From an uncultured Aquimarina sp. (GTDB lineage: Bacteria > Bacteroidota > Bacteroidia > Flavobacteriales > Flavobacteriaceae): a DNA stretch of 64,000 bases. Positions 45,886-56,957 of this stretch are shown here, in pieces. Location of the stretch: the NCBI GenBank assembly GCA_947492105.1, contig CANLMN010000020.1, positions 26,567-90,566 of the forward strand, written 5' to 3'. The number at the start of each line of letters is the position of its first letter. The first letter of the stretch is position 1. The notes beneath the pieces are model-generated. The model searched no databases. It worked only from the letters and a program-made list of their open reading frames with translations, and was not told the origin of the DNA. Position numbers and translations under genes: made by a program.

Positions 45886-46452
45886 ATGACAATACCTACG
45901 TATCTGTATCATTATTATGAACTAGAAAATGGGCCATTTCGCAATATTACGGAACAAGGAATGGAACAAGCTCATACTATTCAAAGTAACATAACAGAAG
46001 GATGGAATAACAAGAGACCCCATAATTATCTCGAATTGAGGTTTGCTTTAGAAGAGAGGATCAAAAAAGAATTTGTAACAAAAGGAGGGGTTCCAAATAG
46101 AAATGATCCGTTTTATTTTACACTAGGTGAATGTGAATGGGCAAAATCTTGGTACGTCCACCCAGGAGTTATAAAAATACCATTAGCAAATTTTGATTCA
46201 AAACATATCAGTTTCACCTATCCAGATAGTATGGTCTCTTTTCAATTATATGATGAGCCTAAACTAGATATTTATCGAAAAAAATGTAATGGTCAACTCT
46301 TTTTTCTTGATGAACTGCCCAGTTTGATAAACGAATATGGCTTACCGTCAGAGGAAAAATGGGAATCCGAAGAAAAAATGAAATATGATCGCTACATTGA
46401 AGCACAAGTTTGGGATGCTACCGAAATCAAAAAGTTCAAATCCATTCCATGA
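45886..46452 (+). CDS. Unknown protein, 188 residues
   Basis: ATG, 25 bases after the CAT-like gene. The start 'YLYHYYELENGPFRNITEQGM' recalls the opening of ADP-ribosyltransferase-like and DUF4433-type domains (Tyr-His-Tyr then a loop with 'NI..G'), but the rest, including 'DPFYFTLGECEWAKSWYVHPGVIKIPL', does not settle the family. No signal peptide or membrane segment. Not identified. Confidence 0.6.
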   Translation: MTIPTYLYHYYELENGPFRNITEQGMEQAHTIQSNITEGWNNKRPHNYLELRFALEERIKKEFVTKGGVPNRNDPFYFTLGECEWAKSWYVHPGVIKIPLANFDSKHISFTYPDSMVSFQLYDEPKLDIYRKKCNGQLFFLDELPSLINEYGLPSEEKWESEEKMKYDRYIEAQVWDATEIKKFKSIP

Positions 46453-46485
46453 GTACAATTAGATAAAACCAAATTTATAATATAA

Positions 46486-47034
46486 ATGGTCATCGTATCA
46501 AGGCGAATACAGTTAAGATTGATTGAGTCCACAGATTTGGAGGCAATTCATAACCTACACCTATTACCAAAAGTAGCTGAATTCAATACACTAGAAATTC
46601 CTGAAAATATAGAAGAAACCAACACTATAATCACCTCTTGGATCGCAGAAAATAAGCATCGTCCCATAAAGAATTATACCTTTGCTATCGAAAACACATC
46701 AAACAAAGTGTTTATTGGACTCTTTGGGTTAAAACTAGGAAACAAAAAATATAAAAGAGGCGAAGTTTGGTATAAAATACATCCAGATTTTTGGAAAAAA
46801 GGTTTTGCAACAGAGTCATTAATAGCCGTCATCAATTATGGATTTGACACCCTCCAACTGCATCGAATCCAAGCAGGCTGTGCGGTCGCAAATTTAGGTT
46901 CTATCAAAGTTCTAGAAAAAGCAGGAATGCAACAAGAAGGACGAGGTCGATTGATATTACCCCTAGCATCGGGTTGGTCAGATAATTATGAATATGCCAT
47001 TTTAGAATCTGACAAAAGGCCTAGATACATCTAA
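46486..47034 (+). CDS. GNAT acetyltransferase, RimJ/RimL type
   Basis: 182 residues from ATG. Acetyl-CoA-binding motif A region 'VWYKIHPDFWKKGFATESLIAVINYGFD', then 'LHRIQAGCAVANLGSIKVLEKAGMQQEGRGR', characteristic of the RimJ/RimL branch that acetylates N-terminal amines. The acceptor here is unknown. It lies in a run of same-strand acetyltransferase genes. Confidence 0.87.
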   Translation: MVIVSRRIQLRLIESTDLEAIHNLHLLPKVAEFNTLEIPENIEETNTIITSWIAENKHRPIKNYTFAIENTSNKVFIGLFGLKLGNKKYKRGEVWYKIHPDFWKKGFATESLIAVINYGFDTLQLHRIQAGCAVANLGSIKVLEKAGMQQEGRGRLILPLASGWSDNYEYAILESDKRPRYI

Positions 47035-47097
47035 AAATTACGAAAAATTCATTTTTGATTAAAAATATTGTAGTATACTCAAAAAAATAGATACAAA

Positions 47098-47547
47098 ATG
47101 ATCAAAGTACTAAAAACTGACGCGTCGAATCCTGACTTCAGAGCACTTGTAAAACATCTAGATAAGTACCTTTCAGTTACGGATGGAAGTGAACATTCTT
47201 TTTATGATCAATATAACAAATTGGATCAAATAAAATACACCGTCGTAATCTATGACAATAATACCCCTGTAGGCTGCGGAGCTATTAAGGAATTTGACAA
47301 AAATCGTGTCGAAATTAAGCGAATGTACGTCCTACCAACGCATAGAGGAAAAGGAATTGCGTCAAAAATTCTTCTTGCTTTAGAGGATTGGGCCACAACA
47401 TTAACCTATCAAAGCTGTATTTTGGAGTGTGGAAATAGACAGCCTGATGCCATTGCATGCTATGAGAAAAATAATTACAAAAAAATTCCAAATTATGGCC
47501 CGTATAGCGGGGTTGAGAATAGTATTTGTTATGAAAAAAAACTTTGA
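47098..47547 (+). CDS. GNAT acetyltransferase
   Basis: 149 residues from ATG. Central strand 'VEIKRMYVLPTHRGKGIASKILLALEDWA' is GNAT motif A (the RGKGIA loop), followed by 'ILECGNRQPDAIACYEKNNY'. Substrate unknown. Weakly related to the preceding gene in fold only. Confidence 0.87.
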   Translation: MIKVLKTDASNPDFRALVKHLDKYLSVTDGSEHSFYDQYNKLDQIKYTVVIYDNNTPVGCGAIKEFDKNRVEIKRMYVLPTHRGKGIASKILLALEDWATTLTYQSCILECGNRQPDAIACYEKNNYKKIPNYGPYSGVENSICYEKKL

Positions 47548-47704
47548 TCTAACTTATTAAAAAAGACTCTATACAGGCGATTACTATATCCCCAATAGTA
47601 CCAATGCTTAAGCTAATTAAATCATCAAAACCTGAAATCTAAACATCAAATTCAGAACTATAATTCGTACCTTTATCACATAACTTTATAGTAAAAACAA
47701 CGAA

Positions 47705-48016
47705 TTGAAAAAGACTATTTGGAAATTTATAAAGAACAAATACCTCCTAATCTTGTTCTTATTCCTTGTTTGGATGCTATTTATTGATTCTAACTCTTGG
47801 CTTACGCATTATGAACTTGATCAAGAAATCAGGGAATTAGAAGAAAATAAAGAGTACTACAGAAAAGAAATTATAAAGGATCAAAAAGCTATAGAGAATC
47901 TAAAAGATACTGTTGGATTGAAAAAATTTGCTCGTGAAGAATATTTCATGAAAAAAGAAAATGAAGAAATTTATATCATAGAATATGAAGATAGTATTGT
48001 AGCACCCGAAAATTAG
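47705..48016 (+). CDS. FtsB-like septum formation initiator protein
   Basis: 103 residues. No ATG is available in frame after a stop at 47681, so the TTG at 47705 is the likely start. One transmembrane helix (about 13-29, '[14 protein letters not shown]') and a coiled coil ('[19 protein letters not shown]') followed by '[21 protein letters not shown]', the FtsB/DivIC layout. FtsB joins FtsL and FtsQ at the division site. The mutase gene starts 4 bases downstream, the common flavobacterial neighbour order. Confidence 0.8.
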   Translation: MKKTIWKFIKNKYLLILFLFLVWMLFIDSNSWLTHYELDQEIRELEENKEYYRKEIIKDQKAIENLKDTVGLKKFAREEYFMKKENEEIYIIEYEDSIVAPEN

Positions 48017-48020
48017 TAAT

Positions 48021-51000
48021 ATGTCCCTTTTTTCTGAATTTGAGTCAGTTTCTGCAAAAGCATGGAAACAAAAAATCCAATTTGACCTACAAGGAGCAGA
48101 TTATAATGATACACTACTATTCCAAACATTGGAAGGTATCACGATCAAACCTTTTTATACCCAAGAAGATCTCACTGATAGTACAAAGAACTTCTCCATG
48201 CCCAAAGAGTGTTCTCTGACAGAAAAATTCATCATATCGGATGTGATTTTTGATAATAAAACCATCAAAAAAGCGATTAAAAGAGGAGTACAACGTATTT
48301 ATGTAGAAATAAATACCCCGTCTATAAGTCTCAAGAAATTATTTAATGGACTTCCTTCGCAGATAACATATTATGTACGCTGTAATTTTCAATCCATATC
48401 GTTTTTGGAAGAATTACAGCTGTTTGGACTTGAAAACAACCTATCATTATACAATTTGACCGATAGTATCGGTGGTCTTACTCAAAACGGAAACTGGTTT
48501 ACTAATCAGAAAAAAGATTTTGAAGCATTGCGGATAAGTACTAGATGTCAAAATTTTAGAAATGTGCTTTTTGTAGATACGACAACATATCAAAATGCTG
48601 GGGCAAATGCTATACAGCAAGTAGCTTATGCATTGGCTCATGCAAATGAATATATACAAGACCTATATACCACAAAGAACATCCCACAATCAGAGAAAGA
48701 AATAGTCTTTGAAGTAGCAATTGGCAGTAATTACCTAATGGAAATTGCCAAATTACGTGCCCTGCGTATAGCATGGTATCGATTAGCGGCTAAATATAAT
48801 ATGACTAATCACTGTCATATCATCGCAACACCCTCGTATCGCAATAAAACTGTATTGGCATCTCATACGAATAGCATCCGTACAAGTATGGAGTGTATGG
48901 CAGCAATGCTCGGAGGTGCGAACAGTATCCATAATATGCCTGCCGATATACTGTATAAAAACGCGAATGATTTTAGTAGACGCATAGCAACTAATCAACT
49001 CTTACTTTTACAAGAAGAAGTACAGCTGTTAGACACCAAAGATCCAGTTCAAGGAAGTTATATCATTGAATCCCTCACTGCTCAATTAATTGATCAAGGA
49101 TTAGCGCTTTTCAAGACAATCCAAAAAGGCGGTGGTTTCATCACACAGCTACAAAAAAACACTATTCAAAAAAAGATCAAAAATAGCTCAGAAAAAGAAC
49201 AGTATCTATTTAACAAAAAGGATATTAAACTTATTGGCTGCAACCATTACTTTAATAATAAAGAAGTCACAAAAATCACCTTAGAGAAGTCTCCATTTCC
49301 AGAACAAAAACATGGCAAAACACTGTTTGCTCCTATTGTTCCTAGGCGTCTCGCTGCTGCTATTGAACGAGAACTATTAGTGGGAAAAAAGATAAAAGTT
49401 ACCTCCCAAAAGTTGGATTCTGAAAATTCCAATATTAAAAATATACTACCAGATACGAAATCTGAAGCGCTAAAATTTGGACAATTTTCTAGAGATACTC
49501 CAATATCTAATTATGAAAATGTAATAGAGAATAAACAAGACGAAAAACAAAAACCAGAAACATATAAAAACTTTGCAGCAGGGATCCCTCCATTTTTACG
49601 AGGGCCCTATAGCACTATGTACGTAAAACGTCCGTGGACAATCCGTCAGTATGCAGGGTTCTCTACTGCAGAGGCCAGCAACGAGTTTTATAAAAAAAAT
49701 CTTGCCGAAGGACAAAAAGGACTCTCTGTAGCCTTTGACTTGGCAACACACCGAGGCTATGATAGTGATCACGAACGTGTTCCTGGTGATGTTGGGATGG
49801 CCGGAGTGGCGATCGACAGTGTCGAGGATATGAAGGTACTCTTTGATCAAATTCCTTTAGATCAAATGTCCGTATCAATGACCATGAATGGTGCTGTATT
49901 ACCAATTATGGCTTTCTATATTGTCGCAGCAGAAGAACAAGGAGTTTCTCGAAAACAATTAGCAGGAACGCTTCAAAACGATATCCTGAAGGAATTTATG
50001 GTTCGGAACACCTATATCTACCCTCCTGCTCCTTCTATGCGAATGACCACGGATATTATCAGATATACCGCAGCACACATGCCCAAATTTAATCCTATTA
50101 GTATCTCTGGATATCATATGCAAGAGGCTGGTGCTACCATCGCGATTGAATTGGCATATACCTTGGCAGATGGACTAGAATATGTTCGAAAGGTTCTAGC
50201 TACTGGTTTGGATATCGACAGTTTTGCTCCTCGCCTATCTTTCTTCTGGGGTGTAGGGATGTCTCATTTTAAAGAAATTGCCAAAATGCGAGCAGGACGT
50301 ATACTCTGGGCAAAACTCATCAAACAATTCCATCCCAAGAACCCAAAATCTTTGATGCTACGTACCCATTGTCAAACCAGTGGTTGGAGCCTGGCTGCTC
50401 AAGATCCTTTTAATAATATTGCTCGTACTACAATCGAAGCTGCCTCTGCCGTTTTTGGAGGTACACAAAGCTTACATACCAATGCACTTGACGAAGCCAT
50501 TGCGTTACCCACAGAATTTTCGGCTAGGATTGCAAGAAATACGCAACTATGCTTACAACATGAAACTCATATTATTAAAACTGTAGATCCCTTTGGTGGA
50601 AGTCATCATTTAGAACAATTAACAAAAGAATTGGCAGACAAAGCCTGGGAGTTATTACAAGAAATTGAAGAATTAGGAGGCATGACAAAGGCTATAGAGG
50701 CTGGTCTACCTAAACAACGCATAGAAGAAGCTGCAGCAATCAAACAAGCGCACTTGGATAGTAATCAAGAGACTCTTATTGGAGTCAATGCATATATAGC
50801 GCCAGAAGAACCCGCTCTAGAAACTCTCGAAATCAATAATTCGGAAGTTTGTGATCAACAAATAGCACGGCTACAAGAACTAAAAGCGTCTAGAGATCAA
50901 AATGCCGTTAGCAAAACCTTGAGTGCTTTGATAGCAGGTGCCAAAAATCCAAATCAGAATCTTTTGGAGCTGACCATAGATGCTGCAAGGGCACGGGCGA

Positions 51001-51554
51001 CTTTGGGAGAAATAAGTCATGCATTAGAAACCGTCTATGGAAGGCATCAGGCAAAGATCAACACATTACAAGGAGTGTATGCAGCAGCAATCAAAGAAGA
51101 TGTTGCTTTTATTGATGCAAAAAAAATTATTGAAGAGTTCATCAAACAAACAGGGCGTAATCCCAGAATTATGATTGCCAAGGCAGGACAGGATGGTCAT
51201 GATCGTGGAGCAAGAGTCATTGCTACGGGCTTTGGAGATATCGGTTTTGAGGTATATCAAGGAAGTCTATTTCAAACACCTGAAGAAATTGTACAATTTG
51301 CAGCAAAAAACAAGGTAGATGCTATCGGAATCTCTACAATGACTGCAGGACATACTATCCTAGTACCTAAGATTATGTCTGCACTCAAACGCTTCAAACA
51401 GGAGCATATCTTGGTTATTGTTGGTGGAATTGTTCCCCAAAAAGATCACAAATTCCTCAAAACAAAGGGAGCTGCAGCCATTTTTGGTCCGGGAACCAAA
51501 ATAAGTCATGCTGCTAAAACACTCACGCAATTGCTATTGGATCGTTTGGACTAA
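48021..51554 (+). CDS. Single-chain methylmalonyl-CoA mutase (small and large subunits fused)
   Basis: 1177 residues in one uninterrupted frame. Residues 1-470 match the MutA small subunit ('[19 protein letters not shown]', '[17 protein letters not shown]'). A polar linker of about 40 residues follows. From about 511 it matches the large subunit: '[20 protein letters not shown]', '[22 protein letters not shown]', '[11 protein letters not shown]', '[15 protein letters not shown]'. The cobalamin-binding domain is at the end (about 1047-1177) with 'DGHDRG', the DxHxxG motif. The enzyme interconverts succinyl-CoA and methylmalonyl-CoA with coenzyme B12, in propionate and branched-chain metabolism. 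The two subunits are normally separate genes, mutA (about 450 residues here) and mutB (about 700). Confidence 0.93.
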   Translation: MSLFSEFESVSAKAWKQKIQFDLQGADYNDTLLFQTLEGITIKPFYTQEDLTDSTKNFSMPKECSLTEKFIISDVIFDNKTIKKAIKRGVQRIYVEINTPSISLKKLFNGLPSQITYYVRCNFQSISFLEELQLFGLENNLSLYNLTDSIGGLTQNGNWFTNQKKDFEALRISTRCQNFRNVLFVDTTTYQNAGANAIQQVAYALAHANEYIQDLYTTKNIPQSEKEIVFEVAIGSNYLMEIAKLRALRIAWYRLAAKYNMTNHCHIIATPSYRNKTVLASHTNSIRTSMECMAAMLGGANSIHNMPADILYKNANDFSRRIATNQLLLLQEEVQLLDTKDPVQGSYIIESLTAQLIDQGLALFKTIQKGGGFITQLQKNTIQKKIKNSSEKEQYLFNKKDIKLIGCNHYFNNKEVTKITLEKSPFPEQKHGKTLFAPIVPRRLAAAIERELLVGKKIKVTSQKLDSENSNIKNILPDTKSEALKFGQFSRDTPISNYENVIENKQDEKQKPETYKNFAAGIPPFLRGPYSTMYVKRPWTIRQYAGFSTAEASNEFYKKNLAEGQKGLSVAFDLATHRGYDSDHERVPGDVGMAGVAIDSVEDMKVLFDQIPLDQMSVSMTMNGAVLPIMAFYIVAAEEQGVSRKQLAGTLQNDILKEFMVRNTYIYPPAPSMRMTTDIIRYTAAHMPKFNPISISGYHMQEAGATIAIELAYTLADGLEYVRKVLATGLDIDSFAPRLSFFWGVGMSHFKEIAKMRAGRILWAKLIKQFHPKNPKSLMLRTHCQTSGWSLAAQDPFNNIARTTIEAASAVFGGTQSLHTNALDEAIALPTEFSARIARNTQLCLQHETHIIKTVDPFGGSHHLEQLTKELADKAWELLQEIEELGGMTKAIEAGLPKQRIEEAAAIKQAHLDSNQETLIGVNAYIAPEEPALETLEINNSEVCDQQIARLQELKASRDQNAVSKTLSALIAGAKNPNQNLLELTIDAARARATLGEISHALETVYGRHQAKINTLQGVYAAAIKEDVAFIDAKKIIEEFIKQTGRNPRIMIAKAGQDGHDRGARVIATGFGDIGFEVYQGSLFQTPEEIVQFAAKNKVDAIGISTMTAGHTILVPKIMSALKRFKQEHILVIVGGIVPQKDHKFLKTKGAAAIFGPGTKISHAAKTLTQLLLDRLD

Positions 51555-51611
51555 AAATTAACTTATCGAAACGCCTGAATATAATACACGTTTAATCAAA
51601 TACATAAAACA

Positions 51612-52196
51612 CTACCCAAAAACACCTTTCAATTGAGCGTATTGTATAAGCATGATGGTTTTGGCGTCTATAATCGTTCCATTGTTTAGAAGAGTCAAAA
51701 CCTGATCAAACGAAAACTCCAGTACTTCGATATCTTCGTGCTCTGTAGCAAGTCCACCTCCAATACTCACCTTCATAGCATCTGAATAGGCGGCCATAAA
51801 AAAATAAATTTTTTCTGTCACTGCGCCAGGAGACATATAGGCCTCAAAAAGTTTTTTTACCTCAGGTACACGAAAACCCGTCTCCTCTTCTATTTCGCGA
51901 ATCATACAGGTCTCTGGATCATCCTTGTCTAGTAAACCAGCGCACGCCTCTATCATCATACCTGTAGGATGTCCTTGAATATACGTAGGTATACGTAACT
52001 GTCGAATAAGTATGACTGTTTTCTTCTCCGAATTATACAATAATACGGCTGCTCCATGACCTCGTTCATAAACCTCTCGCTGCTGGGTTTGCCAAACTCC
52101 ATCTGATTTTTGGTAATCAAACCTCACTTTATTTAATGTATACCAATTATCCGATAGGACTTCGGTTTCTAGATTTTTGACGCGTTTTTCTTGCAT
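51612..52196 (-). CDS. nudK: NUDIX hydrolase, NudK/GDP-mannose type
   Basis: 194 residues from ATG, the length of NudK (191). Nudix box at residues 87-108, 'GLLDKDDPETCMIREIEEETGF', in which the first Glu of the consensus is Asp, the variant seen in NudK. 'GHGAAVLLYN', 'IRQLRIPTY' and 'EAYMSPGAVTEKIYFF' also fit. NudK cleaves GDP-mannose to GMP and mannose-1-phosphate. Convergent with the mutase gene. Confidence 0.87.
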   Translation of the reverse strand: MQEKRVKNLETEVLSDNWYTLNKVRFDYQKSDGVWQTQQREVYERGHGAAVLLYNSEKKTVILIRQLRIPTYIQGHPTGMMIEACAGLLDKDDPETCMIREIEEETGFRVPEVKKLFEAYMSPGAVTEKIYFFMAAYSDAMKVSIGGGLATEHEDIEVLEFSFDQVLTLLNNGTIIDAKTIMLIQYAQLKGVFG

Positions 52197-52463
52197 TTGA
52201 TTGTAATAGATTCAACGTTTGACTAATGTTATACCAAAAAAATATGTTTTTTGATAAACAAAAGATCTGTATCCAGTGCAAAAATAACATAATAGTAAGG
52301 AAATATAATAGCGATAAATTTTATTATTTTAGCCCTAAAAACACTCTAAGACAAAAGCAGCTTAAATATAAAAAAATAGTATTTTCTTATTGAAATACAG
52401 TATCTTTAGTTTGGCATCAATATTGTTAGTTACATTTTTTTTAATTCTAAAAACAACAAGTTT

Positions 52464-53645
52464 ATGAAGCATTTTTTACTTTTAATTCTTACGATTATGA
52501 TAGTAGCATGTGGTGGAACAAAAACTACCGAACAAGCACTAAATATCGGTAATTATGACCAAGCGATTAAAAATGCTGTAGCAAAATTGGCCAAAAACAA
52601 AACTAAAAAAAGTAAGCAAGGCTATATTACGATTCTCGAACAAGCTTTTGCCAAAGCAGTGGTACGTGATAAAAAAAGTATTGATTTCTTAAAAGCTGAT
52701 GGCAATGCTGAAAATCTTGAAAAAATCTATGAGACGTATCTTACCATGCAAAATCGTCAGGACTGGATTACTCCGCTACTTCCTTTACAACTATTAGAAC
52801 AAGGACGTACAGCAAAATTTGAGATGGAGAATTATGATAATGCTATTATTAGTTCTAAAGAAAAATTGACAGATTATCTGTACACTAAAAGTATCAATCA
52901 ATTAAAAAACGCTCGAAATAAAGGCGATTATCGCAGTGCTTACGATGATTTGATTTATATCAATAGAATCACACCTGGTCATAAAGATGTCTCTAATCGT
53001 ATAGAAGAAGCACACTATAAAGGAACTGACTTTGTAAAAGTTGTCATGAAAAACAATACAAATCAAATTATTCCAAAGCGTTTGGAATCAGATTTATTGA
53101 ATTTTGACACTTATGGATTAAATAACTTATGGACTGTATATCATGGTACTCCCCAATCAAACACCAATTACGATTACGAAATGGAAGTAGCGCTACGTCA
53201 GATTAATATTTCGCCAGAAAAAGTAACCGAACGCCAGCTACAACGCGAAAAAATTGTTAATGATGGTTGGGAATATATCAAGGATAGTGAAGGAAAAGTT
53301 GTTTTAGATGATGAAGGCAATAAAATAAAAAGGGATATCACTAAAAAAGTTTTTTGCGAATACTATGAGTTTACCCAATTTAAAAGTGTAAACGTACAGG
53401 GAAATGTTCGATATCGTGATTTGAAGTCCAGGCAAGTATTAGAAACCTTTCCTTTGAGCAGTCAATATGTATTCGAGCATGTCTATGCAAATTACAACGG
53501 GGACAAGCGTGCTTTGGATACTGATTTAGTACGCTTTTTGGGACTCCAATCCATTCCTTTTCCTTCGAATGAGCAAATGGTATATGATTCTGGCCAAGAT
53601 TTGAAAAATCGTCTAAAAAGTATTATCACCAGACAGCAATTTTGA
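52464..53645 (+). CDS. Unknown lipoprotein with repeat-like helical N-terminus
   Basis: 393 residues from ATG; lipobox 'VACG' with Cys 16. The first half is helical and TPR-like ('ALNIGNYDQAIKNAVAKLAKN', 'ENYDNAIISSKEKL', 'ARNKGDYRSAYDDLIYINRITPGHKD'). The second half is beta-rich and includes 'SVNVQGNVRYRDLKSRQVLETFPL', reminiscent of an outer-surface assembly or adhesin partner. Family not recognised. Isolated gene. Confidence 0.7.
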   Translation: MKHFLLLILTIMIVACGGTKTTEQALNIGNYDQAIKNAVAKLAKNKTKKSKQGYITILEQAFAKAVVRDKKSIDFLKADGNAENLEKIYETYLTMQNRQDWITPLLPLQLLEQGRTAKFEMENYDNAIISSKEKLTDYLYTKSINQLKNARNKGDYRSAYDDLIYINRITPGHKDVSNRIEEAHYKGTDFVKVVMKNNTNQIIPKRLESDLLNFDTYGLNNLWTVYHGTPQSNTNYDYEMEVALRQINISPEKVTERQLQREKIVNDGWEYIKDSEGKVVLDDEGNKIKRDITKKVFCEYYEFTQFKSVNVQGNVRYRDLKSRQVLETFPLSSQYVFEHVYANYNGDKRALDTDLVRFLGLQSIPFPSNEQMVYDSGQDLKNRLKSIITRQQF

Positions 53646-53736
53646 TAGTAAACTGTGAAGCATACGGATATCCTAAAAGTTCTCCCAGCAAAATTAGCAA
53701 GTAAGCCAATAGGCTGTAGTTACTTTTTAAATAGTA

Positions 53737-54381
53737 TTATATGTCAAAACAGTTTTCTTCTCGATAAAAAATGGAAGTCTGCCACTCACTATGACTTATA
53801 GGACCTGCTCCACGAAAATCTAATTGCCTGAAACCTTTATTAATAAAAAACTGATATCCTTCTTGATATTTGGTTCGATCTGCATTATCCCAAATGACAA
53901 TACCATCAGGTTTTAATGCATGGATACAGTTTTTGGCACACTGAATACGTTCTCTGCCATCTATAACTATGATATCATACATTGCAGTATATTTCAATAT
54001 TTCTTCACTATAAGCACCTCCCAAATCTCTAAAAACATGTTCTACATTAGGTAAAATTGCGAGTGTATCATGAATTTTTGAATAAAACTCCGTATCATGC
54101 TCTACAGACACTACATTTTTTACTCGCTTAGAAAACCATCGTGTCGAATTACCACTGCCAAATTCAAAAACACTGTGCGACCGTTTCAATTTCTGTTCTA
54201 TGAAGTAAATAGAAGCATAGGTAAACCAAGGAAGGGGCTCTTTATTGGCGTCCAACGGCTGATGCATAAATCTACTATGCTGCCAACCCTTTGATTTCAA
54301 AAACTTTTTTGAAAAAAAATAGACCTCTAGTAAAACAAAAGTATATCGATTGGCTCTCAGTATTTTTTTGATTAACTCCAT
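53737..54381 (-). CDS. Class I SAM-dependent methyltransferase
   Basis: 214 residues from ATG. SAM-binding motif I 'VFEFGSGNSTRWFSKRV' and acidic motif II 'NVVSVEHDTEFY', with 'MYDIIVIDGRERIQCA' as post II. Acceptor unknown. It starts one base after the stop of the FkbM methyltransferase on the same strand, so the two are co-transcribed. Confidence 0.85.
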   Translation of the reverse strand: MELIKKILRANRYTFVLLEVYFFSKKFLKSKGWQHSRFMHQPLDANKEPLPWFTYASIYFIEQKLKRSHSVFEFGSGNSTRWFSKRVKNVVSVEHDTEFYSKIHDTLAILPNVEHVFRDLGGAYSEEILKYTAMYDIIVIDGRERIQCAKNCIHALKPDGIVIWDNADRTKYQEGYQFFINKGFRQLDFRGAGPISHSEWQTSIFYREENCFDI

Positions 54382-54382
54382 G

Positions 54383-55279
54383 TTATGCTACGATAAATTC
54401 TTCGATTAAATGTTTTTTGCTAGGATGCACAAAGAAACAGTTTCTTACTCCATTATCCAAAGTTCGTCGAATACTAGACACTTTACATAATCCATTTTGC
54501 TGATGATTATAAAACTCGTACCCATGTTTAAGCATAAGTACCTCTAGTTTTGTTTCAATTTTATCAAATAATGTCTCGCAAATGATAATTGGTTGATATT
54601 TTTCTATAGTTTTCGATGCATTTTTCAAAATCAAATCTTCACAACCTTCTGTATCTATTTTTATCAAATCTAATACTGCTGGGGTTTGCTGAGCAACATA
54701 ATTATCTAGTGTATCCGACAGCACCTGTGTCGCACTATAATGCAAATCGGGTTTTGTCCCCATATTATGCTCTCCTGATAGATTATAAATTTCGGGATAT
54801 TTGTGATTCCGAATATCAAAAAATTCTACCTCCCCTACCTTATCAGATAAAGCTAGGGGAATAGCAGCTATTTGAGCAGAAAAATTATTTGTTTTGATAT
54901 TTTCTGATAGATAATACATAGATCCCACTGATGGTTCAAAAGCTGTTACTTGTACTCTCGTATTAACAGCAACTCCTAACATGCTATAATATCCTATACT
55001 AGACCCTATATCATAAAAGACATCAACTTTTTTGACGAGCTCCTTGAATATAGCTGTAAATTCATAATTTATGGGACCTTCCCAAAATAATTGTCTCGAG
55101 ACATAACTTGTTTGATTTGTTTTTAAATAAATAGATGTATTGTCCTCTATTTTTAATTTTAGCGTTCCTGACGGGTGAATTTTGTACTTTTCCGGAAGTA
55201 TTGCTTTAAAAACATACGCAGAATTTCTGAGTAACCAGTTTATTCGAGCATTATATAAAATAGAATAGATATAGTTCAT
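54383..55279 (-). CDS. FkbM-family methyltransferase
   Basis: 298 residues from the ATG at 55279; the frame continues back to a TTG at 55342 but the ATG start ('MNYIYSILYNARINW') looks natural. FkbM pattern: 'VDVFYDIGSSIGYYSMLGVAVN', 'VTAFEPSVGSMYYLSENIKTN', 'DLIKIDTEGCEDLILKNA'. These enzymes put methyl groups on hydroxyls of sugars or natural products. First gene of a pair with the downstream SAM methyltransferase; the pair may decorate a surface polysaccharide. Confidence 0.88.
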   Translation of the reverse strand: MNYIYSILYNARINWLLRNSAYVFKAILPEKYKIHPSGTLKLKIEDNTSIYLKTNQTSYVSRQLFWEGPINYEFTAIFKELVKKVDVFYDIGSSIGYYSMLGVAVNTRVQVTAFEPSVGSMYYLSENIKTNNFSAQIAAIPLALSDKVGEVEFFDIRNHKYPEIYNLSGEHNMGTKPDLHYSATQVLSDTLDNYVAQQTPAVLDLIKIDTEGCEDLILKNASKTIEKYQPIIICETLFDKIETKLEVLMLKHGYEFYNHQQNGLCKVSSIRRTLDNGVRNCFFVHPSKKHLIEEFIVA

Positions 55280-55342
55280 TAAAAAAAATAATATTGCTTG
55301 GTCAATTTGCAAAATATGTATCGCAGTTATACCTGTTTTCAA

Positions 55343-55787
55343 ATATAAGCAGATCGCTTCGAACTCATTTCATATTTTTGTATTTAAATGTTTTTTGCCA
55401 GTGCTTATAACAATAGAAATAAACTTCTCTACTTGCTAGACTAACGCTATATCTATCAAAAAAAACTCTCTACAGCTAATAATTATAAGGTAGTTACAGT
55501 TATATAAAGTATTACCCTTTAATGAAACAAAAACAATATTATTAAAAAACAATATGCTGATACACAGATATTCGTTAATTTAATTATTGAAATTGGAACG
55601 AAATTTTGAAAAACCACTATATCATACCTGTTATTCAAAGATTAAAAAAAATAATATCCGCCTTGGAAGTATAAAAAAGCCCTAGTAAATATCTTTTTTA
55701 CATGGACTGTCTTGCAAATTACTACGATGGAGGTGTCATACCATAAAAGATATACTAACAGGTTAATTACGAACTATTATAACTCAC
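55343..55787. other. Divergent intergenic region, no gene seen
   Basis: AT-rich, about 445 bp. A short string near 55731-55752 ('ggtgtcataccataaaagat') echoes the core of repeat 1 copy e. No ORF supported. Confidence 0.4.
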
Positions 55788-56798
55788 ATGATAAGAAAAA
55801 ATGTATGTATACTTGTTTTGATAGGTGGGAATAGTTTGTTTGCCCAACAAAATGGTTATTTGAACCTCGTAACGGATGCAATAGCCGCTGGTCAAGGAGA
55901 AATTGGCGTAGCAACATCAACCGATGTTTTTTCTCAATTTTGGAATCCTTCTAAATATGTGTTTTCTAAAAAAAAATGTGAAGTAGGAATTACTCAAATA
56001 CGAGAAGGCACTAAAGAACAGACCAATTTTTCTCAAATACGTCTAAATTATTACAATAAACCTAGTAGACGCAATGCATATGGTATTAGTTTTAGAGGAT
56101 ATGCTTCTTCTGAGAACAATGCGCTCAACCCCTTGTATGAAATAGCCTTAGACGGTTCTTATACACTAAAGTTAAGCTACACATTTGCCTTATCCATTGC
56201 AAGTCGTATATTCTACATAAAAGATAATACTCCTATTGCGAATACACAAAACAACAGGAATCTCATGTATGGCATCGATGTGTCGGGATTCTATTTCGGA
56301 AATGAGCTTGCATTTATGAATTTTAATGGAAGATGGAGAGCAGGTTTCAATATTTCTAACCTGAGAAGTACCTCGATAGCCTTTATTAAAAATATAACAT
56401 CTTATGCTCCTACTACTTTTAGAATGGGAACGGGGTTTGATTTTATTTTTAATAAAAATGAAAAACTAGCAATGACTACCGAATACAAAACCCTAATCGG
56501 GACGTATATCGGAAACCCCATGGAAACGAAACCTGATCCAGGTTCACCAGGATCACTTGTTGCATTAGGCATCACGTATGGCTACCAAGAAAAAATAATT
56601 GTAAGAACAGGGTATTCATATGGTTTAAACTTACGAAGGGATTCTTTTACATCTTTGGGACTAGGATTGAGAGGAAAGCATATTACTATAGACGGTGCAA
56701 TTTTGATCGGAGTATTAGAAAAAGAAAACCCGAAACGTAAAAATTTAAGAATATCATTAACACTTGATTTAGAAAAAGTGTTTTCTGCGCAAAAATAG
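55788..56798 (+). CDS. PorV/PorQ-like outer-membrane beta-barrel protein
   Basis: 336 residues from ATG with signal 'VCILVLIGGNSLFAQQ'. The mature start 'GYLNLVTDAIAAGQGEIGVATSTDVFSQFWNPSKYVF' is the common opening of the T9SS PorV/LptO family, a 14-strand barrel related to FadL. It is shorter than PorV itself (about 380-400), and a homologue without a T9SS role is possible. Strong alternating strands to a C-terminal 'ISLTLDLEKVF' support an outer-membrane barrel. Confidence 0.8.
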   Translation: MIRKNVCILVLIGGNSLFAQQNGYLNLVTDAIAAGQGEIGVATSTDVFSQFWNPSKYVFSKKKCEVGITQIREGTKEQTNFSQIRLNYYNKPSRRNAYGISFRGYASSENNALNPLYEIALDGSYTLKLSYTFALSIASRIFYIKDNTPIANTQNNRNLMYGIDVSGFYFGNELAFMNFNGRWRAGFNISNLRSTSIAFIKNITSYAPTTFRMGTGFDFIFNKNEKLAMTTEYKTLIGTYIGNPMETKPDPGSPGSLVALGITYGYQEKIIVRTGYSYGLNLRRDSFTSLGLGLRGKHITIDGAILIGVLEKENPKRKNLRISLTLDLEKVFSAQK

Positions 56799-56930
56799 TA
56801 TAATGATTTGGATCATTATTTACCGTTGAGAGGTCTGCTTGAAATTTTCCCGAAAAAGTTAGCTTCGGAGTGTTGAGATAAGACATATTCAATGTATATA
56901 TCCAGTAATAATCTATTTTTTAATTAGTTA

Positions 56931-56957
56931 TCCCAGTAAATTCAAAGGATAAATGGT
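56931..56957 (+). repeat. Dispersed repeat 3, copy b
   Basis: 27 bp identical to 34944-34970. Confidence 0.85.
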
